Shown piece by piece: positions 8,858 to 16,174 of a stretch of DNA of 52,967 nt. Source of the DNA: Hahellaceae bacterium. Its GTDB lineage: Bacteria > Pseudomonadota > Gammaproteobacteria > Pseudomonadales > Oleiphilaceae. Numbering within the stretch: position 1 is the stretch's first letter; each line of letters opens with the position of its first letter. The notes beneath the pieces were generated by a model. The model had not been told where the DNA came from. It searched no databases and worked only from the letters and a program-made list of their open reading frames with translations. The position numbers and the translations under genes were made by a program. Location: assembly GCA_016744695.1 (NCBI GenBank), contig JADGDV010000025.1:1-52967 (forward strand), read 5' to 3'.

Positions 8858-9724
8858 TTTGGAAAGGTGCTCCATTTTCTGAGGGTCTTCATCTACAAAG
8901 CGAATAATAATGCTAACAAAATCGGTATCCATTCGCTTATCAACCGCTTGTAGTTGATGAACATAGCCGTTAAGGCGCGCGACCTCACCCTCTAGCTCTA
9001 AATCAACCACTGCAGAGTCAAGAATACCCGGAAAGTTCTGCTCCCTTGCCGACACGACTTTAATTTCAGTCAGGTTTATGGCCTTTATCACACACTTTAA
9101 TGTGCTCTCCGCAAAACGAACTTCCGCAACCCCCTTCCCTGCGCCTTGTGCCGCACCGGCTTTTTTAGCAGCCTGCTTCATCTGCCCCATGGCTGGAGTA
9201 GACCCTGCTAACAGTGATGCAGACTGACTTGCCGCTGCAGAAGGTTTTGCTTTCGGTGCAGGAGCCTGGCCTCCGGTTAACAAGCTAGCGGAGCTTTTAA
9301 ATGCATCTTGTAAAGGTGAACCCTGTACTTTAGCCGCTCCTTTTAGCTTAGAACCTAGGGCTTTAACTATACGACCAGATAACTGTTCAGGGCTGAAAGG
9401 CTTTCCAAGGTACCCGGAAACACCCTCTTTTACAGCCTCAATAACATGGTCTCGGTCTCCTCGACTGGTGATCATAATAAACGGTGTTTTTTTATAATCA
9501 TCATTTTGACGAGCCCAACGAAGTAGCTCAAGCCCATTCATTTCTGGCATTTCCCAATCACACAATATCAAGTCAAAAGAGACTCGACTCATCATGCTCT
9601 GGGCTTTTTTCCCGTTAATAGCTTCTTCCATATCAATATTGGGAAAACTGTTCCGTACTGTACGTTTCACTAAATCCCGAACAAAACTGGCATCATCTAC
9701 TACTAAGGCCTTAATATTGGCCAT
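8840..9724 (-). CDS. Response regulator with receiver domain and PilZ-like C-terminal domain
   Basis: The 294-residue protein starts with a CheY-type receiver domain (residues 1-122): acidic DD at 10-11, phospho-acceptor Asp56 in LILCDWEMPEMNG, Thr/Ser in FIMITSRGD and Lys in GKPFSPEQL. An Ala/Gln/Ser-rich linker follows (about 130-195). The last 95 residues form a beta-rich domain that looks like a divergent PilZ-type fold, but a clear RxxxR...D/NxSxxG c-di-GMP motif is not seen. There is no DNA-binding domain, so it probably acts by protein contact. It converges on phoR, and its final codons form part of a tandem repeat. The partner kinase is unknown. Confidence 0.8.
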   Translation of the reverse strand: MANIKALVVDDASFVRDLVKRTVRNSFPNIDMEEAINGKKAQSMMSRVSFDLILCDWEMPEMNGLELLRWARQNDDYKKTPFIMITSRGDRDHVIEAVKEGVSGYLGKPFSPEQLSGRIVKALGSKLKGAAKVQGSPLQDAFKSSASLLTGGQAPAPKAKPSAAASQSASLLAGSTPAMGQMKQAAKKAGAAQGAGKGVAEVRFAESTLKCVIKAINLTEIKVVSAREQNFPGILDSAVVDLELEGEVARLNGYVHQLQAVDKRMDTDFVSIIIRFVDEDPQKMEHLSKYMARF

Positions 9725-9866
9725 ACAATTCGTCCCCCAAAAACTTGATCGATCAATACTTTATTTTCATCTTTACAGCATAGATGAGTGCTGGTGGTTT
9801 GCGTTGATAATTCCATTATTTTCTTACATCAAAGTATAAAACTAACGCCGTTTCACCTCATCAATA

Positions 9867-10646
9867 CTACACGTTCGCCTGACGTTCCTTCACCCAAAAT
9901 GCAGTTGCACCACACACTGCAGCAGGTACTGCCACTAAATTAACTAACGGTATCATAGCCACCCCATAAACCAGCATGCCAAATGAAAGCGAAGACCAAC
10001 GACGCTCAGAGGCAAATTGCTTCAAATCTGAAAACGACATTTTGTTATTGTCGGCGGGGTAGTCCACATACTGTAACGTCATCATCCAGCTAGAAAAAAG
10101 AAACCAAGCGGCAGCCCCTATCAAATTGACACCAGGAATAGGAAGCACCCCTATAAGTAGTAACGGAATAGCTCTGGGCAAGTAATAAAGAAGTTTACGA
10201 AGTTCACGACCAATGCTGCGAGGTATCGTGGCTATCAACTCTCGCCAGTCATCATCACTTTCTGGGTCCTGCCCTGTTAGCTCTCGCTCTACTTTTTCAG
10301 ACAGCACCCCATAAAAGGGAGAACCAATAAGGTTCGCAACCGCGACAAAACAATAGGCTAGAATCATGACAATAGCCACGGCATATAGAGGCCAAAAAAG
10401 CCATTCAAGAAACCCTAACCAATCAGGCAAATAACTCATTAATGATGTCATCCAGCCACCAAAAAGGTCATAACTAGCGGTCACCATCCAATAAAATATC
10501 AAGGTATTTAAAATCATTGGGGCTATCACAAACAACCTTAAGCCAGGCTGTTTTATTAGACGAAAACCTTCTGAGAAATAGGCTACCCCTCCAATGCCTC
10601 CTGCAGGGCTCGTGGCATTGATATTTTTAGCGACCTTGTTGTTCAT
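9867..10646 (-). CDS. cysZ: CysZ/EI24-family inner-membrane protein (sulfate uptake)
   Basis: The 259-residue protein has several long hydrophobic segments. It also has family features: GVAYFSEGFRLIKQPGLRLFVIAPM near the start, LIGSPFYGVLSEKVE, and the IPLLLIGVLPIPGVNLIGAAAWFLFSSWM region. E. coli CysZ (253 residues) helps sulfate entry for cysteine synthesis. The start lies 3 bp after the stop of the upstream DUF2971 gene, so they are cotranscribed. The sulfate role is inferred from family membership; no cys genes adjoin it. Confidence 0.85.
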   Translation of the reverse strand: MNNKVAKNINATSPAGGIGGVAYFSEGFRLIKQPGLRLFVIAPMILNTLIFYWMVTASYDLFGGWMTSLMSYLPDWLGFLEWLFWPLYAVAIVMILAYCFVAVANLIGSPFYGVLSEKVERELTGQDPESDDDWRELIATIPRSIGRELRKLLYYLPRAIPLLLIGVLPIPGVNLIGAAAWFLFSSWMMTLQYVDYPADNNKMSFSDLKQFASERRWSSLSFGMLVYGVAMIPLVNLVAVPAAVCGATAFWVKERQANV

Positions 10647-10649
10647 TAA

Positions 10650-11474
10650 TTATCCTTTTAGTTCAATTCGATGAATTAGATATTGGGTGGAGTCGAGACG
10701 GCATTCAAGTACAGGAATGTGTCGGTATCGTAAATCCGTTTTCAAAAGGTTCAATAAAGTATTTTTGAGTTCATCAGTGATCATTGCACCCAGCGTAACT
10801 GATTTAATAATGTTTGCAGGTATACGATGTAAGTAGAAACGGCCACCGACCTTATTAATCGACTTATCGGCAACAGAAACAGGCCTTAATATACGCCACT
10901 CACGCTCACTAGCATAGTGTTCACTTCGGTGAAAAAAAGGAGCAAACACATGTGTCTGTTTTAATCTTAATGGGCGTTCCTGATCATATTTCACAGGTTT
11001 AAATAATTGCGGGTCACCATGATATTTCGCCCCGGTAAAAAACTCATGAGTTTGGTCTAACTCAATAACAAAACCTTGATGCTTCGCCCCATAGTGTTGC
11101 CATAACATCGGGTTATCTGCTCGCTCATATAAACTAATAAACGTCAGGTTGTTTCTGGTTTTTTCAGGTATGACTAAAGGTATAGGTTGTGACCGCTGAC
11201 GAATGCTGGACTCTATTGAACCTCGTTTTTGCACCGCCTGAGCCTGAAAATACTCAAATGTCATCATGCTAGATAATGATTCTGGCAAGGCGCGGTATTG
11301 CTCGCTCAACTCGGCCCTAAACTCCTCATCAGATATAGGGACGACCTGATCAGGTTCTTTAACCGCACGATTAAAAATGAAAGGATCTTGCAAAGACTCC
11401 GCATCAACAAAAGGAAGTCGCCCTTCTCTTAACCACGTCAGCCCCATATCATCGCAATAGAAAAATAGACTCAC
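10650..11474 (-). CDS. DUF2971 family protein
   Basis: The 274-residue soluble protein carries the DUF2971 hallmark: FISLYERADNPMLWQHYGA followed by KHQGFVIELD, and later HYASEREWRIL. The family is widespread and sporadic, and its biochemical role is not established to my knowledge. There is no signal peptide. It sits 3 bp upstream of cysZ in what looks like a two-gene operon. Function unknown. Confidence 0.75.
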   Translation of the reverse strand: MSLFFYCDDMGLTWLREGRLPFVDAESLQDPFIFNRAVKEPDQVVPISDEEFRAELSEQYRALPESLSSMMTFEYFQAQAVQKRGSIESSIRQRSQPIPLVIPEKTRNNLTFISLYERADNPMLWQHYGAKHQGFVIELDQTHEFFTGAKYHGDPQLFKPVKYDQERPLRLKQTHVFAPFFHRSEHYASEREWRILRPVSVADKSINKVGGRFYLHRIPANIIKSVTLGAMITDELKNTLLNLLKTDLRYRHIPVLECRLDSTQYLIHRIELKG

Positions 11475-11625
11475 AAAACACCTTTAAAATATTGATTGTA
11501 GATGCACTTATATACCAAACTATACCCTAAATTATATGAACCGCTATATGAATAGTTATATCAAAAAAAATATGAACGGTTAAATCGACAGTCGCAATTA
11601 ATCTCAATCCTCTGTATAAAGCAGC

Positions 11626-12258
11626 ATGAACATAAATCAGATCCCCATTGTATATCAAGACGACCACGTTATAGTTGCTGTGAAACCTAACGGTCTACTT
11701 TCGGTACCCGGCAGAGCTCCAGAGCATAAAGATTGTCTCATTACCCGCATCCAGCAAGACCGCCCTGAAGCACTTACGGTTCATAGGTTAGATTGTGAAA
11801 CATCTGGATTAGTTGTGCTTGCCTGCAATAAAGAGAGCCAGCGTGAACTGAGCCGACAATTTCATGACCGAGAAACTAAAAAGCGATATGTTGCCATTGT
11901 GAATGGTCTCATTTCTGAGATGGAAGGTGAGATCAATGTGCCGTTAATGAAAGACTGGCCAAACCGTCCAAAGCAAAAAATAGACTTAGAACAAGGTAAG
12001 TCAGCCCAAACCCATTATAAAGTACTCAGTCATACACATGACGAAACCCGAGTTGAACTCATACCCATAACGGGGCGCACCCACCAATTAAGGGTACATA
12101 TGCTATCCCTCGGCCACCCTATTCTGGGCGACAGCCTTTACGGCACTGAGCAATGTTTGAAAAAGTCTCCACGTATGCTGCTTCATGCCCTTGAGCTAGG
12201 TTTTCATCATCCAACCACAGGAGAATGGTGTGTTTACCAATATCCAGCAGAGTTTTAG
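11626..12258 (+). CDS. rluA: Dual-specificity pseudouridine synthase RluA
   Basis: RluA isomerises U746 of 23S rRNA and U32 of some tRNAs to pseudouridine. The 210-residue protein closely follows E. coli RluA (219): VYQDDHVIVAVKPNGLLSVP, HRLDCETSG with catalytic Asp56, DWPNRPKQK, PITGRTHQLRVHML and GHPILGDSLYG. It has no S4 domain, as expected for RluA and TruC. Its end overlaps the downstream VanZ-like gene by 29 bp, which suggests coupled expression. Confidence 0.94.
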   Translation: MNINQIPIVYQDDHVIVAVKPNGLLSVPGRAPEHKDCLITRIQQDRPEALTVHRLDCETSGLVVLACNKESQRELSRQFHDRETKKRYVAIVNGLISEMEGEINVPLMKDWPNRPKQKIDLEQGKSAQTHYKVLSHTHDETRVELIPITGRTHQLRVHMLSLGHPILGDSLYGTEQCLKKSPRMLLHALELGFHHPTTGEWCVYQYPAEF

Positions 12259-12640
12259 TGCTTTATTTAGCCCCAGGTTATCAAAACTTCATCAAACCGC
12301 ACTGTGGTGTGCTGTTATTGCTATTTTATATCTTGCAACCACTTCGGTAGATCATAAAGTTCAGTCTACGTTTAATGACAAGTTTAACCACTTATTTGCC
12401 TTTATTGTGCTCTCTTTTCTGGCTCATATTGCATATTCTAAAATGCAAAAAATTAAATGGGCTGCCGCTTTATTTTTCTACGGGCTACTTATTGAATGTA
12501 TTCAATACTTTTTGCCCCATCGTGAGTTCTCACTACTTGACCTCGCTACAGATGCCTTGGGCATAATCGTTTATCTTATTATTTTCTGTTCACTTTTTGA
12601 CCGAATTATAAGTAAACAAGCTCTTAATAATAACGAGTAA
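12230..12640 (+). CDS. VanZ-like family membrane protein
   Basis: The 136-residue protein has about four membrane helices and the VanZ pattern: DKFNHLFAFIVLSFL, then LLIECIQYFLPHREFSLLDLATDALGI. VanZ-like proteins are small membrane proteins. The founding member gives low-level teicoplanin resistance, but most homologues have no known role. No van cluster is present, so resistance is not implied. The only in-frame start gives a 29-bp overlap with rluA. Confidence 0.8.
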   Translation: MFTNIQQSFSALFSPRLSKLHQTALWCAVIAILYLATTSVDHKVQSTFNDKFNHLFAFIVLSFLAHIAYSKMQKIKWAAALFFYGLLIECIQYFLPHREFSLLDLATDALGIIVYLIIFCSLFDRIISKQALNNNE

Positions 12641-12693
12641 CGGGTTATTCAATAATTAAGAATATTACCGCGTAGGACATTATCCATTGTCTT

Positions 12694-12756
12694 TGTGCGA
12701 GATCTCTTACAAACATGTAGGATATCTCCCTTAATTACTGTAGTCCTGCTCTTACG
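12694..12756 (+). promoter_or_regulatory. GacA/UvrY-type upstream activating sites of the CsrB-like RNA
   Basis: TGTGCGAGATCTCTTACA (12694-12711) differs by one base from the 18-bp UvrY palindrome I recall for enterobacterial csrB/csrC, and has the TGTAAG-N6-CTTACA layout of pseudomonad GacA sites. A weaker second copy, TGTAGTCCTGCTCTTACG, lies at 12739-12756. They sit 125-190 bp before the predicted RNA start, where such enhancer-like sites are usually found. The regulator itself is not in this window. Confidence 0.75.
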
Positions 12757-12835
12757 CGCCATCACAAAAAAACTATCCAGTTGTTTTATATAGGTTTATT
12801 GAGCGCTCTAAAATTATCATTTATAAAGTACGGAA

Positions 12836-12872
12836 CTATGTCACATAGACGGCTATAGCCAGCTGTTATATT
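12836..12872 (+). promoter_or_regulatory. Candidate promoter of the CsrB-like RNA
   Basis: A TATATT -10-like element (12867-12872) lies just before the first GGA-bearing sequence, suggesting a start near 12880. No good -35 is seen, as expected for an activator-dependent promoter. A 13-bp palindrome, CTATGTCACATAG (12836-12848), covers the -35 position and might bind a regulator. The exact start is inferred. Confidence 0.45.
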
Positions 12873-12879
12873 TATCTCA

Positions 12880-13323
12880 GTCAAGGCCGACTGGGAACAA
12901 GGACTTAACTAGGATGGTTTCTTCGTAAGGATGCGAAGGGAAGCAAGGATAGATGGAATCTATTAGCTTAAGGGATATATTCAGGATGTGAAGCAAGGTC
13001 GCTTCATTTAGAGCAAGGAGATAATCTAGCTCATAAGGATACAGGACTGGCCACGGTAGGCTAAAAGGAAACAAGGACTGTTTGGAATTAAAGGAACAAT
13101 ACGGATATTGAAATCGTTGGACACCCAGGAAGGGCAGGAAGCCAAAGGATAAGCAAGGTTGCATTGGCGCACTGACGGATCAGTGAGATTTCAAGGTAGA
13201 AAGCTATAGGGACTTTAAAGGACTTATAAAACCTAAAATAAAGGTGGCGATAGCCGTATCATGGAAGATTGAAACAGACCTGTTCCAACGCAAGGGCAAC
13301 CGTAAGGTGAGCCCTTTTATTTT
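12880..13323 (+). ncRNA. csrB: CsrB-like regulatory RNA that sequesters CsrA/RsmA
   Basis: About 445 bases carry roughly 25 GGA triplets, many in CAAGGA, CAGGA or TAAGGAT contexts; about 7 would be expected by chance. This is the hallmark of CsrB/CsrC/RsmZ RNAs, whose loops bind and titrate the translational regulator CsrA. The segment has no supported protein gene. It ends in a good intrinsic terminator (13292-13323) and is preceded by UvrY/GacA-type sites. Its length is nearer to CsrB (about 360) than to the 110-130-base RsmY/Z. The long open frame upstream of mnmH crosses this RNA and is not coding. Boundaries are estimates; csrA, barA and uvrY are not in the window. Confidence 0.88.
13292..13323 (+). 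terminator. Intrinsic terminator of the CsrB-like RNA
   Basis: AAGGGC (13292-13297) pairs with GCCCTT (13311-13316). An inner ACC/GGT stem is closed by a GTAA tetraloop, and the run TTTTATTTT follows. Shape and position match the 3' end of a CsrB RNA. Confidence 0.88.
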
Positions 13324-13372
13324 GTCTAAAATTTATCGTAGTGCTGTTATTGTCTTTTTTAAGATGAAGATA

Positions 13373-13401
13373 TTGACGAACACTAGGTTATCACCTGTAT
13401 T
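13373..13401 (+). promoter_or_regulatory. Candidate promoter for mnmH and the selenium genes
   Basis: TTGACG (13373-13378) and TGTATT (13396-13401) are separated by 17 bp, 70 bases before the mnmH start and downstream of the RNA terminator. The match is moderate and inferred from sequence only. Confidence 0.4.
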
Positions 13402-13471
13402 TTCTTTATACTTCTCATTTTTGGTGTTTTGTCTTCTTAAAAGCGCTCCGTCCCTCAAACAGTGGCTAGCT

Positions 13472-14584
13472 ATGACTAATCGTCCTAATACCGATGACTT
13501 TCTTGCACTTTTCCTGAACGATACTCCTATGATGGATGTACGAGCACCTGTTGAATATTCAAAAGGCGCATTTCCAAATACAGTAAATGAGCCATTAATG
13601 AATGATGATGAGCGTCATTTAGTGGGTATTCGTTATAAGCAAAAAGGGCAAGATAGCGCTATTGAGTTAGGCAATGAATTGGTTTGCGGAGAAACGAAAG
13701 CGCAACGCCTTGCCCAATGGCTCGCATTTACTGAACAAAACCCTGAAGGCTACCTTTATTGCTTTCGTGGAGGACTTCGTTCACGAACGACTCAGCAATG
13801 GATTAAAGAGGCCGGCGTAGACTACCCCCTGATCACCGGCGGCTACAAAGCGATGCGTCGATTCTTAATTGATGAATTAGAAAAATCAGTTAAGGCGCTC
13901 AATTTTAGAGTGATTAGCGGTCGAACAGGCACAGGTAAAACAAGAGTGCTCAAACTCACCCCTAATTTTGTTGACTTAGAAGGGCTAGCGAATCATCGAG
14001 GCTCAAGTTTTGGCAGACAATTAACACCTCAACCCGGCCAGATCGATTTTGAAAATGCACTTTCAATTGAGCTTCTAAAATCCATCCACCACCGTAGTGG
14101 GCCAGTCTATATTGAAGATGAAAGCAGGCTGATAGGTCGAAGTGCTATTCCTCAGGCATTTCGTGATGTATCTACCCTTAGTGACATTGTTGTTTTAGAA
14201 GCATCGATAGATGAAAGAATGGATATTGTTCTGCAAGATTATGTTATCGACATGACTCAGGCTTACCAGTCACATGCAGGCTCTGAAACGGGGTTTTCCT
14301 TATTTTCAGAATACCTGCTTGGTAGCGTTTCTAGAATTTCAAAAAGACTGGGCGGAGAACAAACTAAGCGCCTTGAAGGCATCATGCATAATGCACTAAA
14401 TATACAAAAATCTGCAGGAAATTTAGATGCGCAAAGCGTAGAACCTCACAAAGAGTGGATACAAATACTCCTATCAGATTATTACGACCCGATGTACGAC
14501 TACCAATTAAGTAAAAAGTCTAAGCAAATAATATTTAAAGGCGATAAGTGCGGTATTTTAGAATGGGTAAAAGAAACCACCTAA
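13472..14584 (+). CDS. mnmH: tRNA 2-selenouridine synthase
   Basis: MnmH (SelU, YbbB) uses selenophosphate to replace sulfur by selenium at wobble uridine 34 of certain tRNAs. From this ATG the protein is 370 residues (E. coli 364). It has an N-terminal rhodanese domain with catalytic Cys97 in YCFRGGLRSR, the same number as in E. coli, and a C-terminal P-loop domain with GRTGTGKT at 150-157. That agreement decides the start: the frame is open back to 13244, but that stretch crosses the CsrB-like RNA and its terminator. No strong ribosome site is visible. It is followed after 60 bp by a selenium-type ABC transporter and selD. Confidence 0.94.
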   Translation: MTNRPNTDDFLALFLNDTPMMDVRAPVEYSKGAFPNTVNEPLMNDDERHLVGIRYKQKGQDSAIELGNELVCGETKAQRLAQWLAFTEQNPEGYLYCFRGGLRSRTTQQWIKEAGVDYPLITGGYKAMRRFLIDELEKSVKALNFRVISGRTGTGKTRVLKLTPNFVDLEGLANHRGSSFGRQLTPQPGQIDFENALSIELLKSIHHRSGPVYIEDESRLIGRSAIPQAFRDVSTLSDIVVLEASIDERMDIVLQDYVIDMTQAYQSHAGSETGFSLFSEYLLGSVSRISKRLGGEQTKRLEGIMHNALNIQKSAGNLDAQSVEPHKEWIQILLSDYYDPMYDYQLSKKSKQIIFKGDKCGILEWVKETT

Positions 14585-14644
14585 GCTAAAAAACACAGTA
14601 AGATACAACCCAACATTAACTATAAACCGGTAAAAAGTACTTCC

Positions 14645-15508
14645 ATGATGAAAATTTTAACCCTACCTCTAATAACTCTCCTATTAACATGCCTGGCTTC
14701 CCCTCTTAATGCAGAGCCCTTTGTATTTACAGCCATCCCTGACCAGGATGAAACTCAACTTCAACAGCGCTTTAACAAAGTAGCTCAATATCTTGAGCAA
14801 ACACTTAACGTAGAAGTGAAGTATGTTCCTGTAAAATCATATACAGCGGCCGTTTCTGCGTTTAGAAACAATCAAGTTCAGTTAGCGTGGTTCGGTGGAT
14901 TATCAGGGGTTCAAGCAAGGCGTTTAGTACCCAACTCAATGGCCATCGCACAAGGGGTTGAAGACGAACACTTTAAAACCTACTTTATTGCTCACAATTC
15001 AAGTCAATTAACAAAACAAGACACACTACCTGAGCAAATGAAGGATATGACCTTCACTTTCGGATCAAAAGGTTCTACCTCTGGCCGCCTAATGCCAGAG
15101 TTTTATATTCGTGAGCAATTTAAAAAATCACCTAATGATCTATTTAAAAGTGTTGGATTTAGTGGTGACCACTCTCGCACTATTGCCTTAGTTCAAGCAG
15201 GTACTTATCAAGTGGGCGCACTCAACTTCAAAGTATGGGATAGAGCCCTTGCAGACGGTAAAATTGATTTATCAAAAGTATCTGTCATTTGGGAAACCCC
15301 TGAATACCCAGATTATCAATGGACCATTCGCGGTGATGTAAATGCTAAATGGGGTGAAGGTTTCGCTCAAAAAGTAAAGCAAGCACTACTTGATATTAAA
15401 GATCCAGAGCTACTTAAGAGCTTTCCTCGCGAAGGTTTCATACCCGCAAGTAATGAAGATTATGCCCCCATACTCGATACCGCTAAAAATATCGGCCTTA
15501 TTGAGTGA
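14645..15508 (+). CDS. PhnD-like periplasmic binding protein, putative selenium oxyanion (selenate) transporter
   Basis: The 287-residue protein has a signal peptide (MMKILTLPLITLLLTCLASPLNAEP) and a PhnD/phosphonate-type fold: FTAIPDQDETQLQQRF, YLEQTLNVEVKYVPVKSY, AFRNNQVQLAWFGG and FGSKGSTSGRLMPE. Transporters of this subfamily found beside selD and mnmH are annotated as putative selenate/selenite importers. The substrate is inferred from context; phosphonate or phosphite cannot be excluded from sequence alone. The stop overlaps the ATPase gene (GTGA). Confidence 0.85.
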   Translation: MMKILTLPLITLLLTCLASPLNAEPFVFTAIPDQDETQLQQRFNKVAQYLEQTLNVEVKYVPVKSYTAAVSAFRNNQVQLAWFGGLSGVQARRLVPNSMAIAQGVEDEHFKTYFIAHNSSQLTKQDTLPEQMKDMTFTFGSKGSTSGRLMPEFYIREQFKKSPNDLFKSVGFSGDHSRTIALVQAGTYQVGALNFKVWDRALADGKIDLSKVSVIWETPEYPDYQWTIRGDVNAKWGEGFAQKVKQALLDIKDPELLKSFPREGFIPASNEDYAPILDTAKNIGLIE

Positions 15509-16173
15509 TCACCCCCTGCCCTCTGTTTAATTTGCAGGCACAGTCTTTAGGCTGGGGGCAGCAGTGTGTTTTAGGTTCGCTAGACCTTAGTATTTATGAA
15601 GGTGAGAACGTTGCTATTGTCGGAAAAAGCGGCTCTGGTAAAACCACACTCATTAAAGCCTTGTTCCAACAAGCACCTGACAAGGTCGCATTATGTGGTC
15701 AAGATTACGGGCTAGTGCCCTCTCTATCTGTGTTCCACAACATTTATATGGGGCAGTTAGATAAACACTCATTTATCTATAATTTTACCAATTTACTTCG
15801 CCCATTTAAAAAAGAAATTAACGCAATAAGCACCCTCACAACGCCATTAGCACTTACTGAAGACTTATTTAAGTCTGCAGAAAATCTGTCGGGAGGACAG
15901 CAACAAAGAGTTGCATTGGGCAGAGCGTTATTTCAAAACAAAGCGGTGTTTATTGGCGACGAGCCAGTTTCATCTGTAGATGAAGTACAAGCTGAAAATC
16001 TCTTACAATTAATTATGTCTCGTCATCACACCACAATACTCACTCTCCACAACATTGATCTGGCACTTCGTTTTTGTGATCGAATAATTGGGCTTCGTCA
16101 TGGAGTGATTGAATTGGACAAGCCCGTTACAGACATTTCCGAATCACAACTCCGAACACTTTATCAGGACTAA
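15505..16173 (+). CDS. ABC transporter ATPase, putative selenium oxyanion importer
   Basis: The 222-residue ATPase has Walker A GKSGSGKTT (about residues 38-46), the signature LSGGQQQRVALGRAL, Walker B AVFIGDEP and the switch His in ILTLHNIDLAL. It resembles PhnC-type ATPases. It starts with GTG overlapping the stop of the binding-protein gene, and the permease starts 1 bp after its stop, so the three are coupled. It would power the permease at the inner face of the membrane. Confidence 0.9.
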   Translation: MITPCPLFNLQAQSLGWGQQCVLGSLDLSIYEGENVAIVGKSGSGKTTLIKALFQQAPDKVALCGQDYGLVPSLSVFHNIYMGQLDKHSFIYNFTNLLRPFKKEINAISTLTTPLALTEDLFKSAENLSGGQQQRVALGRALFQNKAVFIGDEPVSSVDEVQAENLLQLIMSRHHTTILTLHNIDLALRFCDRIIGLRHGVIELDKPVTDISESQLRTLYQD

Positions 16174-16174
16174 C

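Noticed and set aside
12230-12640. Vancomycin/teicoplanin resistance gene
   Set aside because: Only the general VanZ-like fold is present and no van genes surround it.
12877-13164. 95-residue minus-strand open frame
   Set aside because: It is antisense to the GGA-rich RNA. Its frequent Ser/Pro/Leu codons simply reflect the repeated TCC of the complementary strand; no family or ribosome site.
13244-13471. N-terminal 76-residue extension of mnmH
   Set aside because: It crosses the CsrB-like RNA and its terminator. Starting at 13472 puts the rhodanese cysteine at residue 97, as in the known enzyme.
16109-16174. ATG start of the selenium permease inside the ATPase gene
   Set aside because: The added residues are polar, overlap a conserved gene and have no support; GTG 16175 directly follows the ATPase stop.
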